A DNA stretch of 64,000 bases from Pseudobacteroides cellulosolvens ATCC 35603 = DSM 2933 (GTDB taxonomy: Bacteria; Bacillota; Clostridia; Acetivibrionales; DSM-2933). The notes beneath the pieces were generated by a model that saw only the letters and a program-made list of their open reading frames with translations, made no database searches and was not told the DNA's origin. Below, piece by piece: positions 34,386 through 43,996 of the stretch; within the stretch, counting starts at the first letter, position 1; the number at the start of each line of letters is the position of its first letter. The translations under genes were made by a program, and so were the position numbers. The stretch spans positions 4,412,001 through 4,476,000 of the forward strand of contig NZ_LGTC01000001.1 in NCBI RefSeq assembly GCF_001262605.1, written 5' to 3'.

Positions 34386-34712
34386 GACTTTCACCTCCCT
34401 ATGAACAAAATCATATCCTCCATAACTCCCCAGGCATAATTAAATCAGAACATTATTATAATTAATAATTGTTATGATTAATAACTATTAATAAGTATAA
34501 TACTTATTAATCATAATTTCAATTGATTTATTTTAACGGTGAATTTAAGAAAGCCAAAATAAGTTATGCTATTAATCATATATTTGACAACACTTTCAAG
34601 TATATAATTAATAACATAACCTATTTATAAATGAATATGGATAAGAATAAAAGATATTGTAAGATATACATTTTGATATTATAAACATTAAAAGATTACC
34701 ACTTTATATAGC
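34386..34712. promoter_or_regulatory. MarR upstream region with a 25-base palindrome
   Basis: A very A+T-rich gene-free stretch. A perfect palindrome, attaataagtat-a-atacttattaat, occupies 34487-34511, and related attaat half-sites lie on both sides (34474-34482, 34569-34575). It lies about 100 bases upstream of the regulator gene and is a good candidate operator. Confidence 0.55.
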
Positions 34713-35393
34713 TCATGATTTCTTTCTATTAGCCAGCAAATTTTTACTATATATAATACCGCCGATTGCAATGACATATGTAATCCAAACAATGTTAACC
34801 TTATAAGGAACATGTTTACCGGCAATATCTGCAATACCAGCAACAAAATCAGATACCACAAATACAAAACTTCCTATTGCAGTAAATATATATCTTCTAT
34901 CACTATAAAATAACGAAAGCCCTGATGCTGCCATTACCGACAGCCAGATACCGTAAACCAATGCTATAAAAATAAGGGGCTCTGAATTTTTCGTAGGCTC
35001 AAAAAATATCCACCATGCTATGGTCACCAATATGCTGTAAATTATCGTTCCTGCGACAAAGCTTATATTAATAAAAGGCTTTTTTAATTCTTTCGATGTC
35101 TTAGCAAAACAAAAAATAGTAACTGCCTGTGCTACAAAGTAAATCCCCATACCTACCATGAGTCCAAATGGCAAAATATTTGCCAATACCAGGTTTCCAA
35201 CCAAATAAACCCCAGAAACAACTGCAATAATCTTTGAATATATACTTTTATCAAGTATAGCCTGAATTACTGCCATAACAAGAAAAGAAATACTTACTAT
35301 TATTGAAACGCTTGTCGGAACAGTCTCTCCACCTGTATAAACTATTCCGCCTATAAGGAATAAAAATTGCAGTAAAAATATTATTCTGTACAA
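34713..35393 (-). CDS. YhhN/TMEM86-family membrane protein
   Basis: About 226 residues, mostly hydrophobic with around eight membrane helices. The family pattern is visible: a helix with ALVYGIWLSVMAASGLSL followed by TAIGSFVFVVSDFVAG, the Ser-Asp pair typical of YhhN. Eukaryotic members are lysoplasmalogenases; bacterial function is less clear, and plasmalogens do occur in clostridia. The start is placed at TTG 35393, since GGGAGG lies 6 bases upstream; the ATG at 35417 has no ribosome site and would place that motif inside the gene. Confidence 0.75.
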   Translation of the reverse strand: MYRIIFLLQFLFLIGGIVYTGGETVPTSVSIIVSISFLVMAVIQAILDKSIYSKIIAVVSGVYLVGNLVLANILPFGLMVGMGIYFVAQAVTIFCFAKTSKELKKPFINISFVAGTIIYSILVTIAWWIFFEPTKNSEPLIFIALVYGIWLSVMAASGLSLFYSDRRYIFTAIGSFVFVVSDFVAGIADIAGKHVPYKVNIVWITYVIAIGGIIYSKNLLANRKKS

Positions 35394-35487
35394 AATTGAC
35401 CTCCCGATATATAACATTAAAGGGTATTGGATCCATGCCGGATTAGGAACATTATACCATTAAACTTACAGTACTACAATAGAAAAT

Positions 35488-35526
35488 AGATAACCTGCCG
35501 ATTATAATATACACAGCTGGTTATCT
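35488..35526 (-). terminator. Terminator after argS
   Basis: On the minus strand AGATAACC pairs with GGTTATCT, extended by AGC/GCA, and is followed by ATTTTCTATT. It lies about 38 bases past the argS stop. Confidence 0.6.
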
Positions 35527-35563
35527 ATTCATCATTTACTCCGGAATTAAAGACTTCAAAGCC

Positions 35564-37318
35564 TTAATCCTCCTGTTTTTCCATCTTTTCAGGTGCACTT
35601 ATACTGAGAATGGAAAGCACGTTGCGAATTACAATCCTGGTACAATCTATGAGCAGCAGCCTTGCCTTCATAATGCTTTCCTCTTGCTTTCTAATACGGC
35701 ATGCTTGGTAAAATCCATGCAAATACCCTGCAACCTCGAGTACATAACGAGTCAATCTGCTAGGTTCCAAAGTATTGGCAGCTATCCTTATTTCTTCCGG
35801 GAACTGTGCCAAAGCTTTAATTAGAGCCAGCTCTTCCTTTGTATTTAAAAGTGCAAGATCTACAGAACCTATATCCGGTAGCTCTACACCATCTTGTTCC
35901 TTAGCTCCTGTAATAATGCTGCAAATCCTTGCATGAGCATACTGTGCATAGAAAACAGGATTCTCATTTGACTTCTCTACTGCAAGGCTCATATCAAAAT
36001 CCAAATGACTTCCTGAAGCTTTCATGTTGAAGAAGAAGCGTGCAGCATCCTTACCATATACAATAGCTTCTTCGTCACTTCTTAAACCATCCTTACCTAA
36101 CTCTTCTATTAGGTCATTCAAGGATACTGCCCTCCCTGTCCTCTTGGACATCCTGTAGGCTTCCCCATTTTTAAACAGCCTTACAAGCTGGAACAGAACT
36201 ACATCCAGCTTGTTTGCATCAATACCCATTGCCGATACTGCAGCCTTCATTCTGGCAACATGCCCGTGATGATCGGCACCTAACAGGTTTATAACCCTGT
36301 CGAATTTCCTCTTTAAAAATTTGTTTCTATGGTAGGCTATATCAGATGCAAAGTAAGTTGGCAGTCCGTTATTCCTGACTATAACCTCATCCTTCTCAAT
36401 GCCGAATTCTGTAGCCTTAAACCATATTGCTCCTTCTTTTTCAACCGCATAACCTTTTTCTTTTATAAAGTCCAAGGTCTCCTGAAGCTCACCGCTGTCA
36501 TAAAGAGACTTTTCAGAAAACCATACATCAAACTCTATTCCATAATTCTTAAGTGCTGTGCGGATTCTTTCCAGATTGATGGGGAGAGCATATTCAACAA
36601 GAATCTTTTGTCTTTCTACCTGTTCAACCTTTAAGAGCTTGTCCCCATTTAATGCTATATAATCCCTCATGTGGTCGGCAATATCCTCACCCTGATACCC
36701 GTCTTCCGGGAATACAACCGCATCTTCCCCGAGCAGTAATTGAAGATATCTTGCTTCAAGGGATTTTCCAAACTTCTCAATCTGGTTTCCAGCATCGTTT
36801 ATATAAAATTCCTTTGTTACATCATAGCCCGCTGCCTTAAGGACATTTGCAATACAATCGCCTAAAGCACCGCCTCTAGCATTACCCATATGAAGAGGCC
36901 CGGTAGGGTTTGCACTTACAAACTCTACCATAACCTTTTGTCCATTACCGATATTAATCTTACCGTAGTTCTCTCTCTCAGCTTGAATAACCTTTATGGT
37001 ATCATATAACCATTTAACATTTAAATAAAAATTAATAAACCCCGGTCCCGCACATTCAACCTTCTCAATATATGTATCTTGCAATTCCATATTTTTGATA
37101 ATAATCTCAGCTGTCTGCCTGGGTGCCTTCTTGACCTGCTTGGTAATCTGCATGGCTATATTTGTAGAAAACTCACCGTGTTCTTCTTCCCTAGGTATCT
37201 CAATAATAATTTCAGGCACTTCAACCTGGGGCAATTCACCTTCGTTATAAGCCTTTATAAGAGACTTTGATATAACTTCTTTAATTTCCTCCGTTAAATT
37301 CTGTATAACATTTGTCAT
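35564..37318 (-). CDS. argS: Arginyl-tRNA synthetase
   Basis: Charges tRNA-Arg. The ATG at 37318 (MTNVIQNLTEEI) gives 584 residues, close to the family norm; the longer frame adds 13 residues without conservation. Class I motifs are present: the HIGH-like HMGNARGG after VSANPTGPL, and a KMSKS-like RMSKRTGRAV. The N-terminal ArgS-specific domain and a C-terminal anticodon-binding helical domain (FYQACRIRK) are recognisable. It starts inside the last 38 bases of the upstream DUF1934 gene, so translation is likely coupled. Confidence 0.96.
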   Translation of the reverse strand: MTNVIQNLTEEIKEVISKSLIKAYNEGELPQVEVPEIIIEIPREEEHGEFSTNIAMQITKQVKKAPRQTAEIIIKNMELQDTYIEKVECAGPGFINFYLNVKWLYDTIKVIQAERENYGKINIGNGQKVMVEFVSANPTGPLHMGNARGGALGDCIANVLKAAGYDVTKEFYINDAGNQIEKFGKSLEARYLQLLLGEDAVVFPEDGYQGEDIADHMRDYIALNGDKLLKVEQVERQKILVEYALPINLERIRTALKNYGIEFDVWFSEKSLYDSGELQETLDFIKEKGYAVEKEGAIWFKATEFGIEKDEVIVRNNGLPTYFASDIAYHRNKFLKRKFDRVINLLGADHHGHVARMKAAVSAMGIDANKLDVVLFQLVRLFKNGEAYRMSKRTGRAVSLNDLIEELGKDGLRSDEEAIVYGKDAARFFFNMKASGSHLDFDMSLAVEKSNENPVFYAQYAHARICSIITGAKEQDGVELPDIGSVDLALLNTKEELALIKALAQFPEEIRIAANTLEPSRLTRYVLEVAGYLHGFYQACRIRKQEESIMKARLLLIDCTRIVIRNVLSILSISAPEKMEKQED

Positions 37319-37748
37319 TAATACGTCCTGCCTCTCTAATAAACATATGAAAATCATTTTCTCCAGATTTATTATTATCTATTTCAAGCTGATAATCAAC
37401 CTTTATTTCTCCGCCTTCATCATTAACATTTACTTCCACCTCATTTGCATATACTCCTACAGTAAATGTTCCATAAGTGGTATCGTAGTATGAAAGATGT
37501 TTCTGCCCCTGTTCAAATATAAACTGGGAGTTTACAGATCCAAATCTCATAAGTGTTACTACACCATCGGATATTTTCAAGGTTGTTGTGGTCCCTTCCA
37601 TTCCGGTAACTTCGCTCTCTTTATAGGTAATGAAGTAAGCGTTGCCTTTCTTGTAGTATTTTCCTTCGGTAACAAGCTCAAGTATGTTTGTGTTCTGATT
37701 ATTTGAAGTTTGTGTTCCCTTAACGGAAATTATTACATACTTTTTCAT
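37281..37748 (-). CDS. DUF1934 family beta-barrel protein
   Basis: A 155-residue lipocalin-like protein of the DUF1934 (YwiB) family, as judged by VKGTQTSNNQ, YFITYKESEVTGMEGTTTTLKI, MRFG and the C-terminal DYQLEIDN. Function is unknown; it is often found next to argS in Firmicutes, as here, where it overlaps argS. The ATG at 37748 (MKKYVIISVKG) has a GGAGGTG site. Confidence 0.85.
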   Translation of the reverse strand: MKKYVIISVKGTQTSNNQNTNILELVTEGKYYKKGNAYFITYKESEVTGMEGTTTTLKISDGVVTLMRFGSVNSQFIFEQGQKHLSYYDTTYGTFTVGVYANEVEVNVNDEGGEIKVDYQLEIDNNKSGENDFHMFIREAGRINDKCYTEFNGGN

Positions 37749-37947
37749 AGAGCACACCTCCAGCAAAGTCAGCCTCATTGGGCTGCTGTTATTTTTACCA
37801 CTTCATCTCCCATTTCTATATATACTTGTTTGACCTCTTAAACATGTATATGACTAAACTTTACCCGTAGGAAAAGAATTATATCATTATCTTTAAGAAA
37901 TCTTTTATATATGAAAAGCGCCGCCTTAATATTTGTAACGCTATTCA

Positions 37948-38011
37948 TAAGGCTAAAAACTTAAGCATTTAAATTATGGAAACATTATTCATGACTAAGT
38001 TTTTAGCCTTA
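37948..38011 (-). terminator. Hairpin after murI
   Basis: Arms taaggctaaaaactta and taagtttttagcctta form a 16-bp stem with a 32-base A+T-rich loop. The 3' end lies 12 bases past the murI stop. A U-stretch within the arm could support termination. Confidence 0.55.
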
Positions 38012-38022
38012 GCACACTCGCT

Positions 38023-38829
38023 TCAATACTTTTCAATATCAACCTTTTCAGCTGAGTGGATATCACTTTCCAATATTGCACTTCCAAGGCTTTCAAATTT
38101 CTCAACACTATCACTAGTATAATACCTGTAAACCGGATTAATACGTTCATCCCTCATAATGTCCATCTCACCTAATATATTACGGACTACTTTGGTAACC
38201 TCCAGGGCTGAACTTACAAGCTTCACTTTATCCCCCATCACCTTTGATATGGTATTATATAGCATTGGATAATGGGTACATCCCATAACAAGGGTATCAA
38301 TTCCTTCTTTTTTCAAAGGTTCCAGGTATTCTTCAGCAATTCTAAAAGCTATATCGTTTTCCCACCACCCTTCTTCAACCAGCGGTACAAATAGCGGGCA
38401 AGCCTTCTGCACTATTTCTATTGAGCTGTCGAGTCTGTTAATAGCCCTCTCATATACACCACTGCTAATTGTTGCAACTGTTCCAATTACACCTATTTTT
38501 TTATTTTTTGTTTCATTGACCGCTGTTATTGCACCCGGTTCTGTAACTTCAATGACCGGTATATCAAAACTATCCTTCACAAGTTTTAAACTGCACGCAC
38601 TAGCTGTATTGCAAGCAATTACTATCATTTTTATATCCTGATTCAACAGGAACCTGATATCCTGAAAAGTATATTTAACAATGGTATCTTTTGATTTAGT
38701 ACCGTAAGGTGCTCTTCCGCTATCGCCGAAATATACAACACTCTCAGTTGGTATAAGGCATTTTAATTCTTTTAATACCGTTAGACCTCCCAACCCTGAA
38801 TCAAAGACACCAATCGGTCTGTTGTCCAT
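38023..38829 (-). CDS. murI: Glutamate racemase
   Basis: Makes D-glutamate for peptidoglycan. The 268 residues are normal. Catalytic motifs are present: FDSGLGGLTVLKEL, FGDSGRAPYG, the first cysteine in IACNTASA, VIEVTEPGA, and the second cysteine in GCTHYPML. A GGGGGA site lies upstream of the ATG. It follows ddl by 35 bases on the same strand, so the two form a peptidoglycan-precursor unit. Confidence 0.96.
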   Translation of the reverse strand: MDNRPIGVFDSGLGGLTVLKELKCLIPTESVVYFGDSGRAPYGTKSKDTIVKYTFQDIRFLLNQDIKMIVIACNTASACSLKLVKDSFDIPVIEVTEPGAITAVNETKNKKIGVIGTVATISSGVYERAINRLDSSIEIVQKACPLFVPLVEEGWWENDIAFRIAEEYLEPLKKEGIDTLVMGCTHYPMLYNTISKVMGDKVKLVSSALEVTKVVRNILGEMDIMRDERINPVYRYYTSDSVEKFESLGSAILESDIHSAEKVDIEKY

Positions 38830-38864
38830 TTGTTAGTCCCCCAATTATTACATTTTATCCAAAT

Positions 38865-39971
38865 CTAAATAGTCTTTTCATTAAATCTTTCTATAGCAAG
38901 ATCTATAAGCTTTTCAATCAGCTCACCATATGGTATTCCCGATGCTTCCCAAAGCTTGGGATACATGCTTATACTGGTAAACCCAGGCAGTGTATTTATT
39001 TCATTTATATAAACATTGCCCGAATCCTTATGAACAAAGAAATCAACCCTTGATAATCCCGAGCAGTCTAAAGATTTAAAAGCACGTACTGCGTAGTCCC
39101 TTATTTCATTTATGGTAGAGTCCTTTAAATCAGCTGGAATTATTATTTTTGAGTTGTTGTCTATATATTTTGCCTTATAGTCATAAAACTCATTACAAGG
39201 AACTACTTCTCCAACTGTAGATGCAACAGGATCATCATTACCTAAGACGGCACACTCAACTTCCCTACCATCAATAAATTCCTCAACAAGCAGCTTTCTA
39301 TCGTACTTAGCTGCCTCAAATAATGTATCTATCAATTCCTGCCTGTTGCGTGCCTTTCCCACTCCTACGGAAGATCCTGAATTGGAAGGTTTTACGAAAC
39401 AAGGATATTCCAATGTACCTTCAACTTGTAAAACTAGATCATCCAAATTGGTTTTCAACGATTTTCTATTAAAAACAAGGTACTTTCCTTGAGGTATTCC
39501 CTCTTTTTCAAAAATTATCTTAGTAAATGCCTTATCCATTCCAACGGCTGATGCTAAAACACCAGGACCCACATATGGTATGCCTGCAAGTTCAAATAAC
39601 CCCTGAATGGTGCCATCTTCACCATTTGCACCATGCAGCACCGGAAAAACAACATCTATGCCTTTATTATCACTGACATCAACACCTGCTGCGTTAAAAA
39701 TGCTCCTGGCGGAAGCAGCTTCTGCTAATGTATTCTGTGTGCTGCAAGCTATTTGATTTTGTTCTGCAGCTTTTTCCCATTCCCCGCTGCCAAGTTTTTC
39801 TACAGGTCCATTATAATTAAGCCATTTACCTTCTTTAGTTATTCCAATCATTACTACATCAAATTTATCCTTGTTTATATTCCTAATTACAGACTCTGCT
39901 GATACCCGTGACACTTCATGTTCTGTGGACTGTCCTCCGAAAATTACTGCAACTCTGATTTTTTTATTCAT
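38865..39971 (-). CDS. ddl: D-alanine--D-alanine ligase
   Basis: Joins two D-alanines for the peptidoglycan stem peptide. The ATG at 39971 (MNKKIRVAVIFGG) has an AGGGGA site and gives 368 residues. ATP-grasp motifs are visible: GGQSTEHEVS, VLHGANGEDGTIQG, PCFVKPSNSGSSVGV, EEFIDGREVECAVLG and NEINTLPGFTSISMYPKLW. The omega-loop segment YDYKAKY keeps the tyrosine typical of D-Ala-D-Ala enzymes rather than the VanA-type D-lactate ligases. It precedes murI. Confidence 0.96.
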   Translation of the reverse strand: MNKKIRVAVIFGGQSTEHEVSRVSAESVIRNINKDKFDVVMIGITKEGKWLNYNGPVEKLGSGEWEKAAEQNQIACSTQNTLAEAASARSIFNAAGVDVSDNKGIDVVFPVLHGANGEDGTIQGLFELAGIPYVGPGVLASAVGMDKAFTKIIFEKEGIPQGKYLVFNRKSLKTNLDDLVLQVEGTLEYPCFVKPSNSGSSVGVGKARNRQELIDTLFEAAKYDRKLLVEEFIDGREVECAVLGNDDPVASTVGEVVPCNEFYDYKAKYIDNNSKIIIPADLKDSTINEIRDYAVRAFKSLDCSGLSRVDFFVHKDSGNVYINEINTLPGFTSISMYPKLWEASGIPYGELIEKLIDLAIERFNEKTI

Positions 39972-40474
39972 ATTTATTCCCCTTTTAACATGCAAAACAT
40001 TGAATTTTCAACGTTTTGACAATATAAGAAAGCCTAATAAAATATATATTTCTAATTTTACTATTTAAGTACCGCAACTTCAAGTTTTTTAGGGAAATAA
40101 AATAATTACAGAATTGCATAATATATCACAGTCTATTGCATAGGTTATAATTTCCTAAACATAAAAATACTAAACTATTTTATAAATGTAAATGTATAAA
40201 AATCTTGAATTATAATAATGAAACGAAATTTTAGAAAGGTTAAGATTAAATAATCTTAATATACTATTATTCTATCACCTAGTACACCTTATGTACAGTC
40301 CTATTTATTATAAATACCATCCTTTAAAGTTTTTTAAGTTCGATATTTATAGACAAAGGTATGCATAAATTCTGTTGGCAAATTACCGTTGAATGCTTTT
40401 ACATGCTATGCTATATTATATATGAAAAGTTGTTAAGGCGTGGATAAAAAATTATTTTCAAGGAGGTACCAAAC
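39972..40474. other. Gene-free divergent region between ddl and the FmdB gene
   Basis: About 500 A+T-rich bases with no coding frame I can support. The AAGGAGG ribosome site of the zinc-ribbon gene is at its right end. I looked for riboswitch or T-box signatures and palindromic elements and saw none. Confidence 0.5.
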
Positions 40475-40690
40475 ATGCCATTTTATGATTTAAAATGCAA
40501 AAAATGCGGTGAAGAGTTTAACATAATGGCAAAAATGAGCGATAGGGACAACAAATTGATTACCTGCCTAAAATGTGGCAGTAATGAACTTGAGACCCTA
40601 TTTAGAAACATAAATATTATTCAATCAAGAAAAAATAGTTCCACTGAATGTCCAAATATTCATAAGTGCAACGGCTGCTGCGGTCATTAA
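40475..40690 (+). CDS. FmdB-family zinc-ribbon protein
   Basis: A 71-residue protein starting MPFYDLKCKKCGEEF with CxxC, then CLKCGSNE as a second CxxC, the zinc-ribbon layout of the FmdB family, implicated in regulation of formamidase in Methylophilus and common as a small gene of unknown role elsewhere. The C-terminus carries extra Cys/His residues (CPNIHKCNGCCGH) that could bind metal. Strong AAGGAGG site. Single gene. Confidence 0.88.
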   Translation: MPFYDLKCKKCGEEFNIMAKMSDRDNKLITCLKCGSNELETLFRNINIIQSRKNSSTECPNIHKCNGCCGH

Positions 40691-40695
40691 TAAAT

Positions 40696-40724
40696 GGCAT
40701 TTCATTTGGGGTTATCATGCCTTA
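40696..40724 (+). repeat. Short candidate derivative of the palindromic element
   Basis: The segment runs from ggcatttc to atcatgcctta, an inverted pair of ends without the central palindrome. Its right end reads TAAGGCATGA on the minus strand and supplies the TAA stop of the adjacent PPC-domain gene. Identity to the full elements is limited to the ends. Confidence 0.4.
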
Positions 40725-41162
40725 GTTTATAAACTTAATAGTTTTCAAGCCTAAATTTTTATCAAATATTCTTTCTGCTTCTATTCCATTTATCTCAAAT
40801 ATAACTGCCTCTACAACTATATAAACTTGCCCAGCCTCTCTAAGGCATCCTACATGGGCTTCCTCTCCTTTTCCTATACTAATATGAAGGTGAATTGAGG
40901 GCTCATTGTCACTCTTGTATATAGTACCTACGCCCATTATTTCCCTTCCATCAGAAAAGCTTCTCCATATCTGCTCAGGCGGTAAAACAGGTTCTTTAGG
41001 CCCAGATACATATGAAGCACCCTTTAATGCACCCAACATAATGAATGCAGCAGTCTTAATCTCTTCTTCTTCAGCTACCTTTTTAATGGACTCTATAAGT
41101 TCATCCCCATCTTCAACTTTTACAACAAATATCCTTCCCATTGTTCCTTCCCTGTACTGCAA
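40722..41162 (-). CDS. PPC/DUF296-domain protein
   Basis: A 146-residue single-domain protein resembling the PPC (plant and prokaryote conserved) domain: GRIFVVKVEDGDELIESI, AAFIMLGALKGASYVSG, HLHISIGKGEEAHVGCLREAGQVYIVVE. The paired histidines fit a metal-binding trimer. Bacterial function is unknown. TTG at 41162 has GGGAGG 8 bases upstream and keeps the usual family N-terminus (QYREG); an ATG seven codons later has its own AAGGA site, so the start is ambiguous. Its TAA stop coincides with a fragment of the palindromic element. Confidence 0.82.
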   Translation of the reverse strand: MQYREGTMGRIFVVKVEDGDELIESIKKVAEEEEIKTAAFIMLGALKGASYVSGPKEPVLPPEQIWRSFSDGREIMGVGTIYKSDNEPSIHLHISIGKGEEAHVGCLREAGQVYIVVEAVIFEINGIEAERIFDKNLGLKTIKFIN

Positions 41163-41226
41163 ACCTTTTCCTCCCTATTTCAAATAAAAATTTTACTTAG
41201 CCATAACAAACAGTATTCAGCATGTT

Positions 41227-42345
41227 TTATTTAAACAGCTTTTGCTCCCTATTTTGGAATATCAACAAATCAACCATTCTTCCATAGCTTTCGGTACCGT
41301 CTTTTTGCCTATTCACCTTTAAATAGGCATCATTAGCAGCATTTGAAACCTTATTTACTACGCCTTCAAAGCTCTTCCAGTATGTATTTCTTGCTTTTAA
41401 ATCCCTGTTAACCTCCTGGCTGAACTTTTCTCTTAAAGTGTTAAAACGTTCTCTATCCTTTTCAAATAAAGCATCCATAGCATAGTTCAGTGCAGCAACG
41501 GCCCCTGAATACTTAAACTCCACATTCGGATTTTCCTGACTTGCCAGGAAGCCGACAAAATTTGCTTCATCTTCTCTGGCAAAACCACGCTGATGAGCCA
41601 TCTCATGACATATCACAAAAGGAATAGATGAATCAGGCATATCCATATTGATATTTGCCTCTCCTGTGAAAGGACAATACATTCCACCCAAGCCCTGCAT
41701 TGACATAACTTTTGAAAACAACATACCCTTTGGCTTTCCAAAGTCTCCTTTTAATTCAGGATATGTTTTTGCTAAAATTTCATACCCTTTATATGCAGTA
41801 TTTAAAGCATTGCCTTTACCTTTTTCCAAAACCATAATTCCATTTTGATTTTCTTTTACCTTGAGCCTTAACTCATTAGTTTTGATTATAAGATTGTCAC
41901 AAACTTCCACAAGCTCATCAATATTAACACTACTTGTATCATATGAAGCTATTTTCGAAAATGGATACCTGTTATAATTTAATGCCCAGCCGGCAATAAA
42001 TATTATATATACAATTGAAATAATTACAAATACCTTTTTAAAAAATTTTATTGTAATCTGTTTTCTATTTCCTTTTTGTTTGACAAGCCTATAAAACAAC
42101 ATTCCAATATTGTATATAATATATAATATAAGCCCTATCTCCAAAAGCTCCATAATTGAAAAGGGAAATATTCCCGTTATAGTACTGATAAACTGGACAA
42201 ATTTTTTACCTAATAGATTGGAATAGTATTTTTCAATTAATTGGGGGGTGTAAGCTGTCCCATAAAACAACGCCGCCCCTAAAGGGATAAGCATTATAAT
42301 AATAAATCTTTTCAATAAACCTTTCCTCTTAATTTTTAAATCCAT
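41227..42345 (-). CDS. DUF3810 membrane protein, putative zinc metallopeptidase
   Basis: 372 residues with three N-terminal membrane helices (about 12-30, 60-80, 105-125) and a soluble domain containing HEMAHQRGF, an HExxH-type zinc site, plus EDEANFVGFLA, which could supply the third ligand. MYCPFTGEANIN is characteristic of DUF3810. The function is not known; a membrane-attached protease is inferred. It starts one base after the ABC-2 permease stop, so it belongs to the same operon. Confidence 0.82.
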   Translation of the reverse strand: MDLKIKRKGLLKRFIIIMLIPLGAALFYGTAYTPQLIEKYYSNLLGKKFVQFISTITGIFPFSIMELLEIGLILYIIYNIGMLFYRLVKQKGNRKQITIKFFKKVFVIISIVYIIFIAGWALNYNRYPFSKIASYDTSSVNIDELVEVCDNLIIKTNELRLKVKENQNGIMVLEKGKGNALNTAYKGYEILAKTYPELKGDFGKPKGMLFSKVMSMQGLGGMYCPFTGEANINMDMPDSSIPFVICHEMAHQRGFAREDEANFVGFLASQENPNVEFKYSGAVAALNYAMDALFEKDRERFNTLREKFSQEVNRDLKARNTYWKSFEGVVNKVSNAANDAYLKVNRQKDGTESYGRMVDLLIFQNREQKLFK

Positions 42346-42346
42346 A

Positions 42347-43996
42347 TTATCCCTCTATTCTTTTTAATAGTTTTACACCTATTGTAGAAACAAGATAATA
42401 TAACAAAGCAATAAATGTACCGAATATCAAAATTGATGCTATAAAGGTCTGTAAAAGATTTAATCCAGTAACAAAAATTAATGCTATAAAGGCTCCTGCA
42501 AATATTATGCCGGCTAACATATTAAAAAGAACATTAAAATTCTGTTTTACTGCTTTTTGTTCATTATCCCAGTTCAATTTAGGATTAATTAAATCAAAGA
42601 CTATTCCGGTAAACGAGCTGAATATTATTCCTATCAATCCAACTACAAACATAAGTGTCACTGTATAAATGCTAAGTTTTATCATATAACACATGAAAAT
42701 TAGTGTTATACTTACGCCAAAAACACCTACTGCCACTCCGGACATAACCTTCATAAGGATTTGCTTATCATACCCTAAAGGTATGTACTTATTGAAGTAC
42801 ATGTTCTGCCCTTCCCTTGATATCGCGGTAGATGTAACACTGTTGCTTGAAGACAAAAACACAGAAAATGCAAAACCGATTGCTAAAATAAGGCCATTAT
42901 CTCCGTTTTGCCTTATAATGCTTCCTAACTGCTCAAGGCTCATACCATTATTCGAATTTGAAAAACTCGATATTAATATTATTACAGGCCATATAAAATT
43001 ACCAAGTATACAGTTTATAAAGTATGGCGGGGTTCTTAATATAATTCTTATCTCTTTTAAAAAGTAAGTAAAAGCAACAGGTCTCTTTTCTGTAGCACGC
43101 TTAAGCTCCATATTGCTCATTGCTCTTCTTTTTGAACCGGTTTCAGATATTCCCATGACTCCTTTAAAATACAATATCTGACTTAAGTATAAGAACACTA
43201 TAAGTATTATTGCAGTTAAACCCAGGAATAACAGCATGTTTATAATTCCTGCAACATCAACGCTCCTTATTAGGGACATAGCAGCATATTTTGCACTTGG
43301 AAAAAAAGATGTAACTGTACTAACGTTTCTTTCCAGTTGTGCCAATGTGGATTCAAGTCTTCCCTGGTCAAGGTTTCCATCAACAAACCTTCTTACCCCA
43401 AACTGAACCCCAACACCTATACCAATTGCTATTATGCTGGCAAAATACCTAAATCTGTCTTTATTTTTTATAAGTCCGGTAAACCTCATTAAAGGCATTA
43501 TTATAAGCGAAGAAATAACCAAAGGTATAACCGGAAGGGTTAAAAATATTACAGCAGCATATAAATAATACAGAATCCCGCCTCCGCTTTTAACTCCATA
43601 TACCAATAATACAGGAGCCAGTACGACAATTTCAGTCAAATACTCGTAAATTGTTACAACAATAAACTTTGCACCTATTATTTCAAAAGGTCTTAACGGT
43701 AATGGCAGCAGGCTTTCTATATCCTTTGTAAAGTAATATGTGTTTAGAATATAGAAAATTCCAAAAAAGAACACCACAAAACTGGTAAGTGCAAGAATTA
43801 TTGCCGGAATAAGTGTCTCAATTTTCATGTTCTTTAAAACATCATATGAAATTGAGGTAAAAAAGCCCAACTGTGCTATCATGGGCAAAAATGCCACCCC
43901 GAGAATGATCCATAAAATCCATTTTCGTTTACTTTCGGATGCATTTCCGCTGCCCTTCAAAAGTATTCTTGCTAGTAAAATAGTATTAGTTTTCAT
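42347..43996 (-). CDS. ABC-2 type transporter permease
   Basis: 549 residues with about 12 membrane helices and no ATPase motif. The pattern ESLLPLPLRPFEIIGAKFIV and TSTAISREGQNMYFNKYIPLGYDKQI is typical of large ABC-2 permeases in Firmicutes that pair with a separate ATPase. It overlaps that ATPase gene by 11 bases and is followed at once by the DUF3810 gene. The substrate is unknown. Confidence 0.88.
   Translation of the reverse strand: MKTNTILLARILLKGSGNASESKRKWILWIILGVAFLPMIAQLGFFTSISYDVLKNMKIETLIPAIILALTSFVVFFFGIFYILNTYYFTKDIESLLPLPLRPFEIIGAKFIVVTIYEYLTEIVVLAPVLLVYGVKSGGGILYYLYAAVIFLTLPVIPLVISSLIIMPLMRFTGLIKNKDRFRYFASIIAIGIGVGVQFGVRRFVDGNLDQGRLESTLAQLERNVSTVTSFFPSAKYAAMSLIRSVDVAGIINMLLFLGLTAIILIVFLYLSQILYFKGVMGISETGSKRRAMSNMELKRATEKRPVAFTYFLKEIRIILRTPPYFINCILGNFIWPVIILISSFSNSNNGMSLEQLGSIIRQNGDNGLILAIGFAFSVFLSSSNSVTSTAISREGQNMYFNKYIPLGYDKQILMKVMSGVAVGVFGVSITLIFMCYMIKLSIYTVTLMFVVGLIGIIFSSFTGIVFDLINPKLNWDNEQKAVKQNFNVLFNMLAGIIFAGAFIALIFVTGLNLLQTFIASILIFGTFIALLYYLVSTIGVKLLKRIEG

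Noticed and set aside
37319..37800. T-box leader upstream of argS
   Set aside because: The DUF1934 gene occupies the space and I saw no T-box core or specifier stem.
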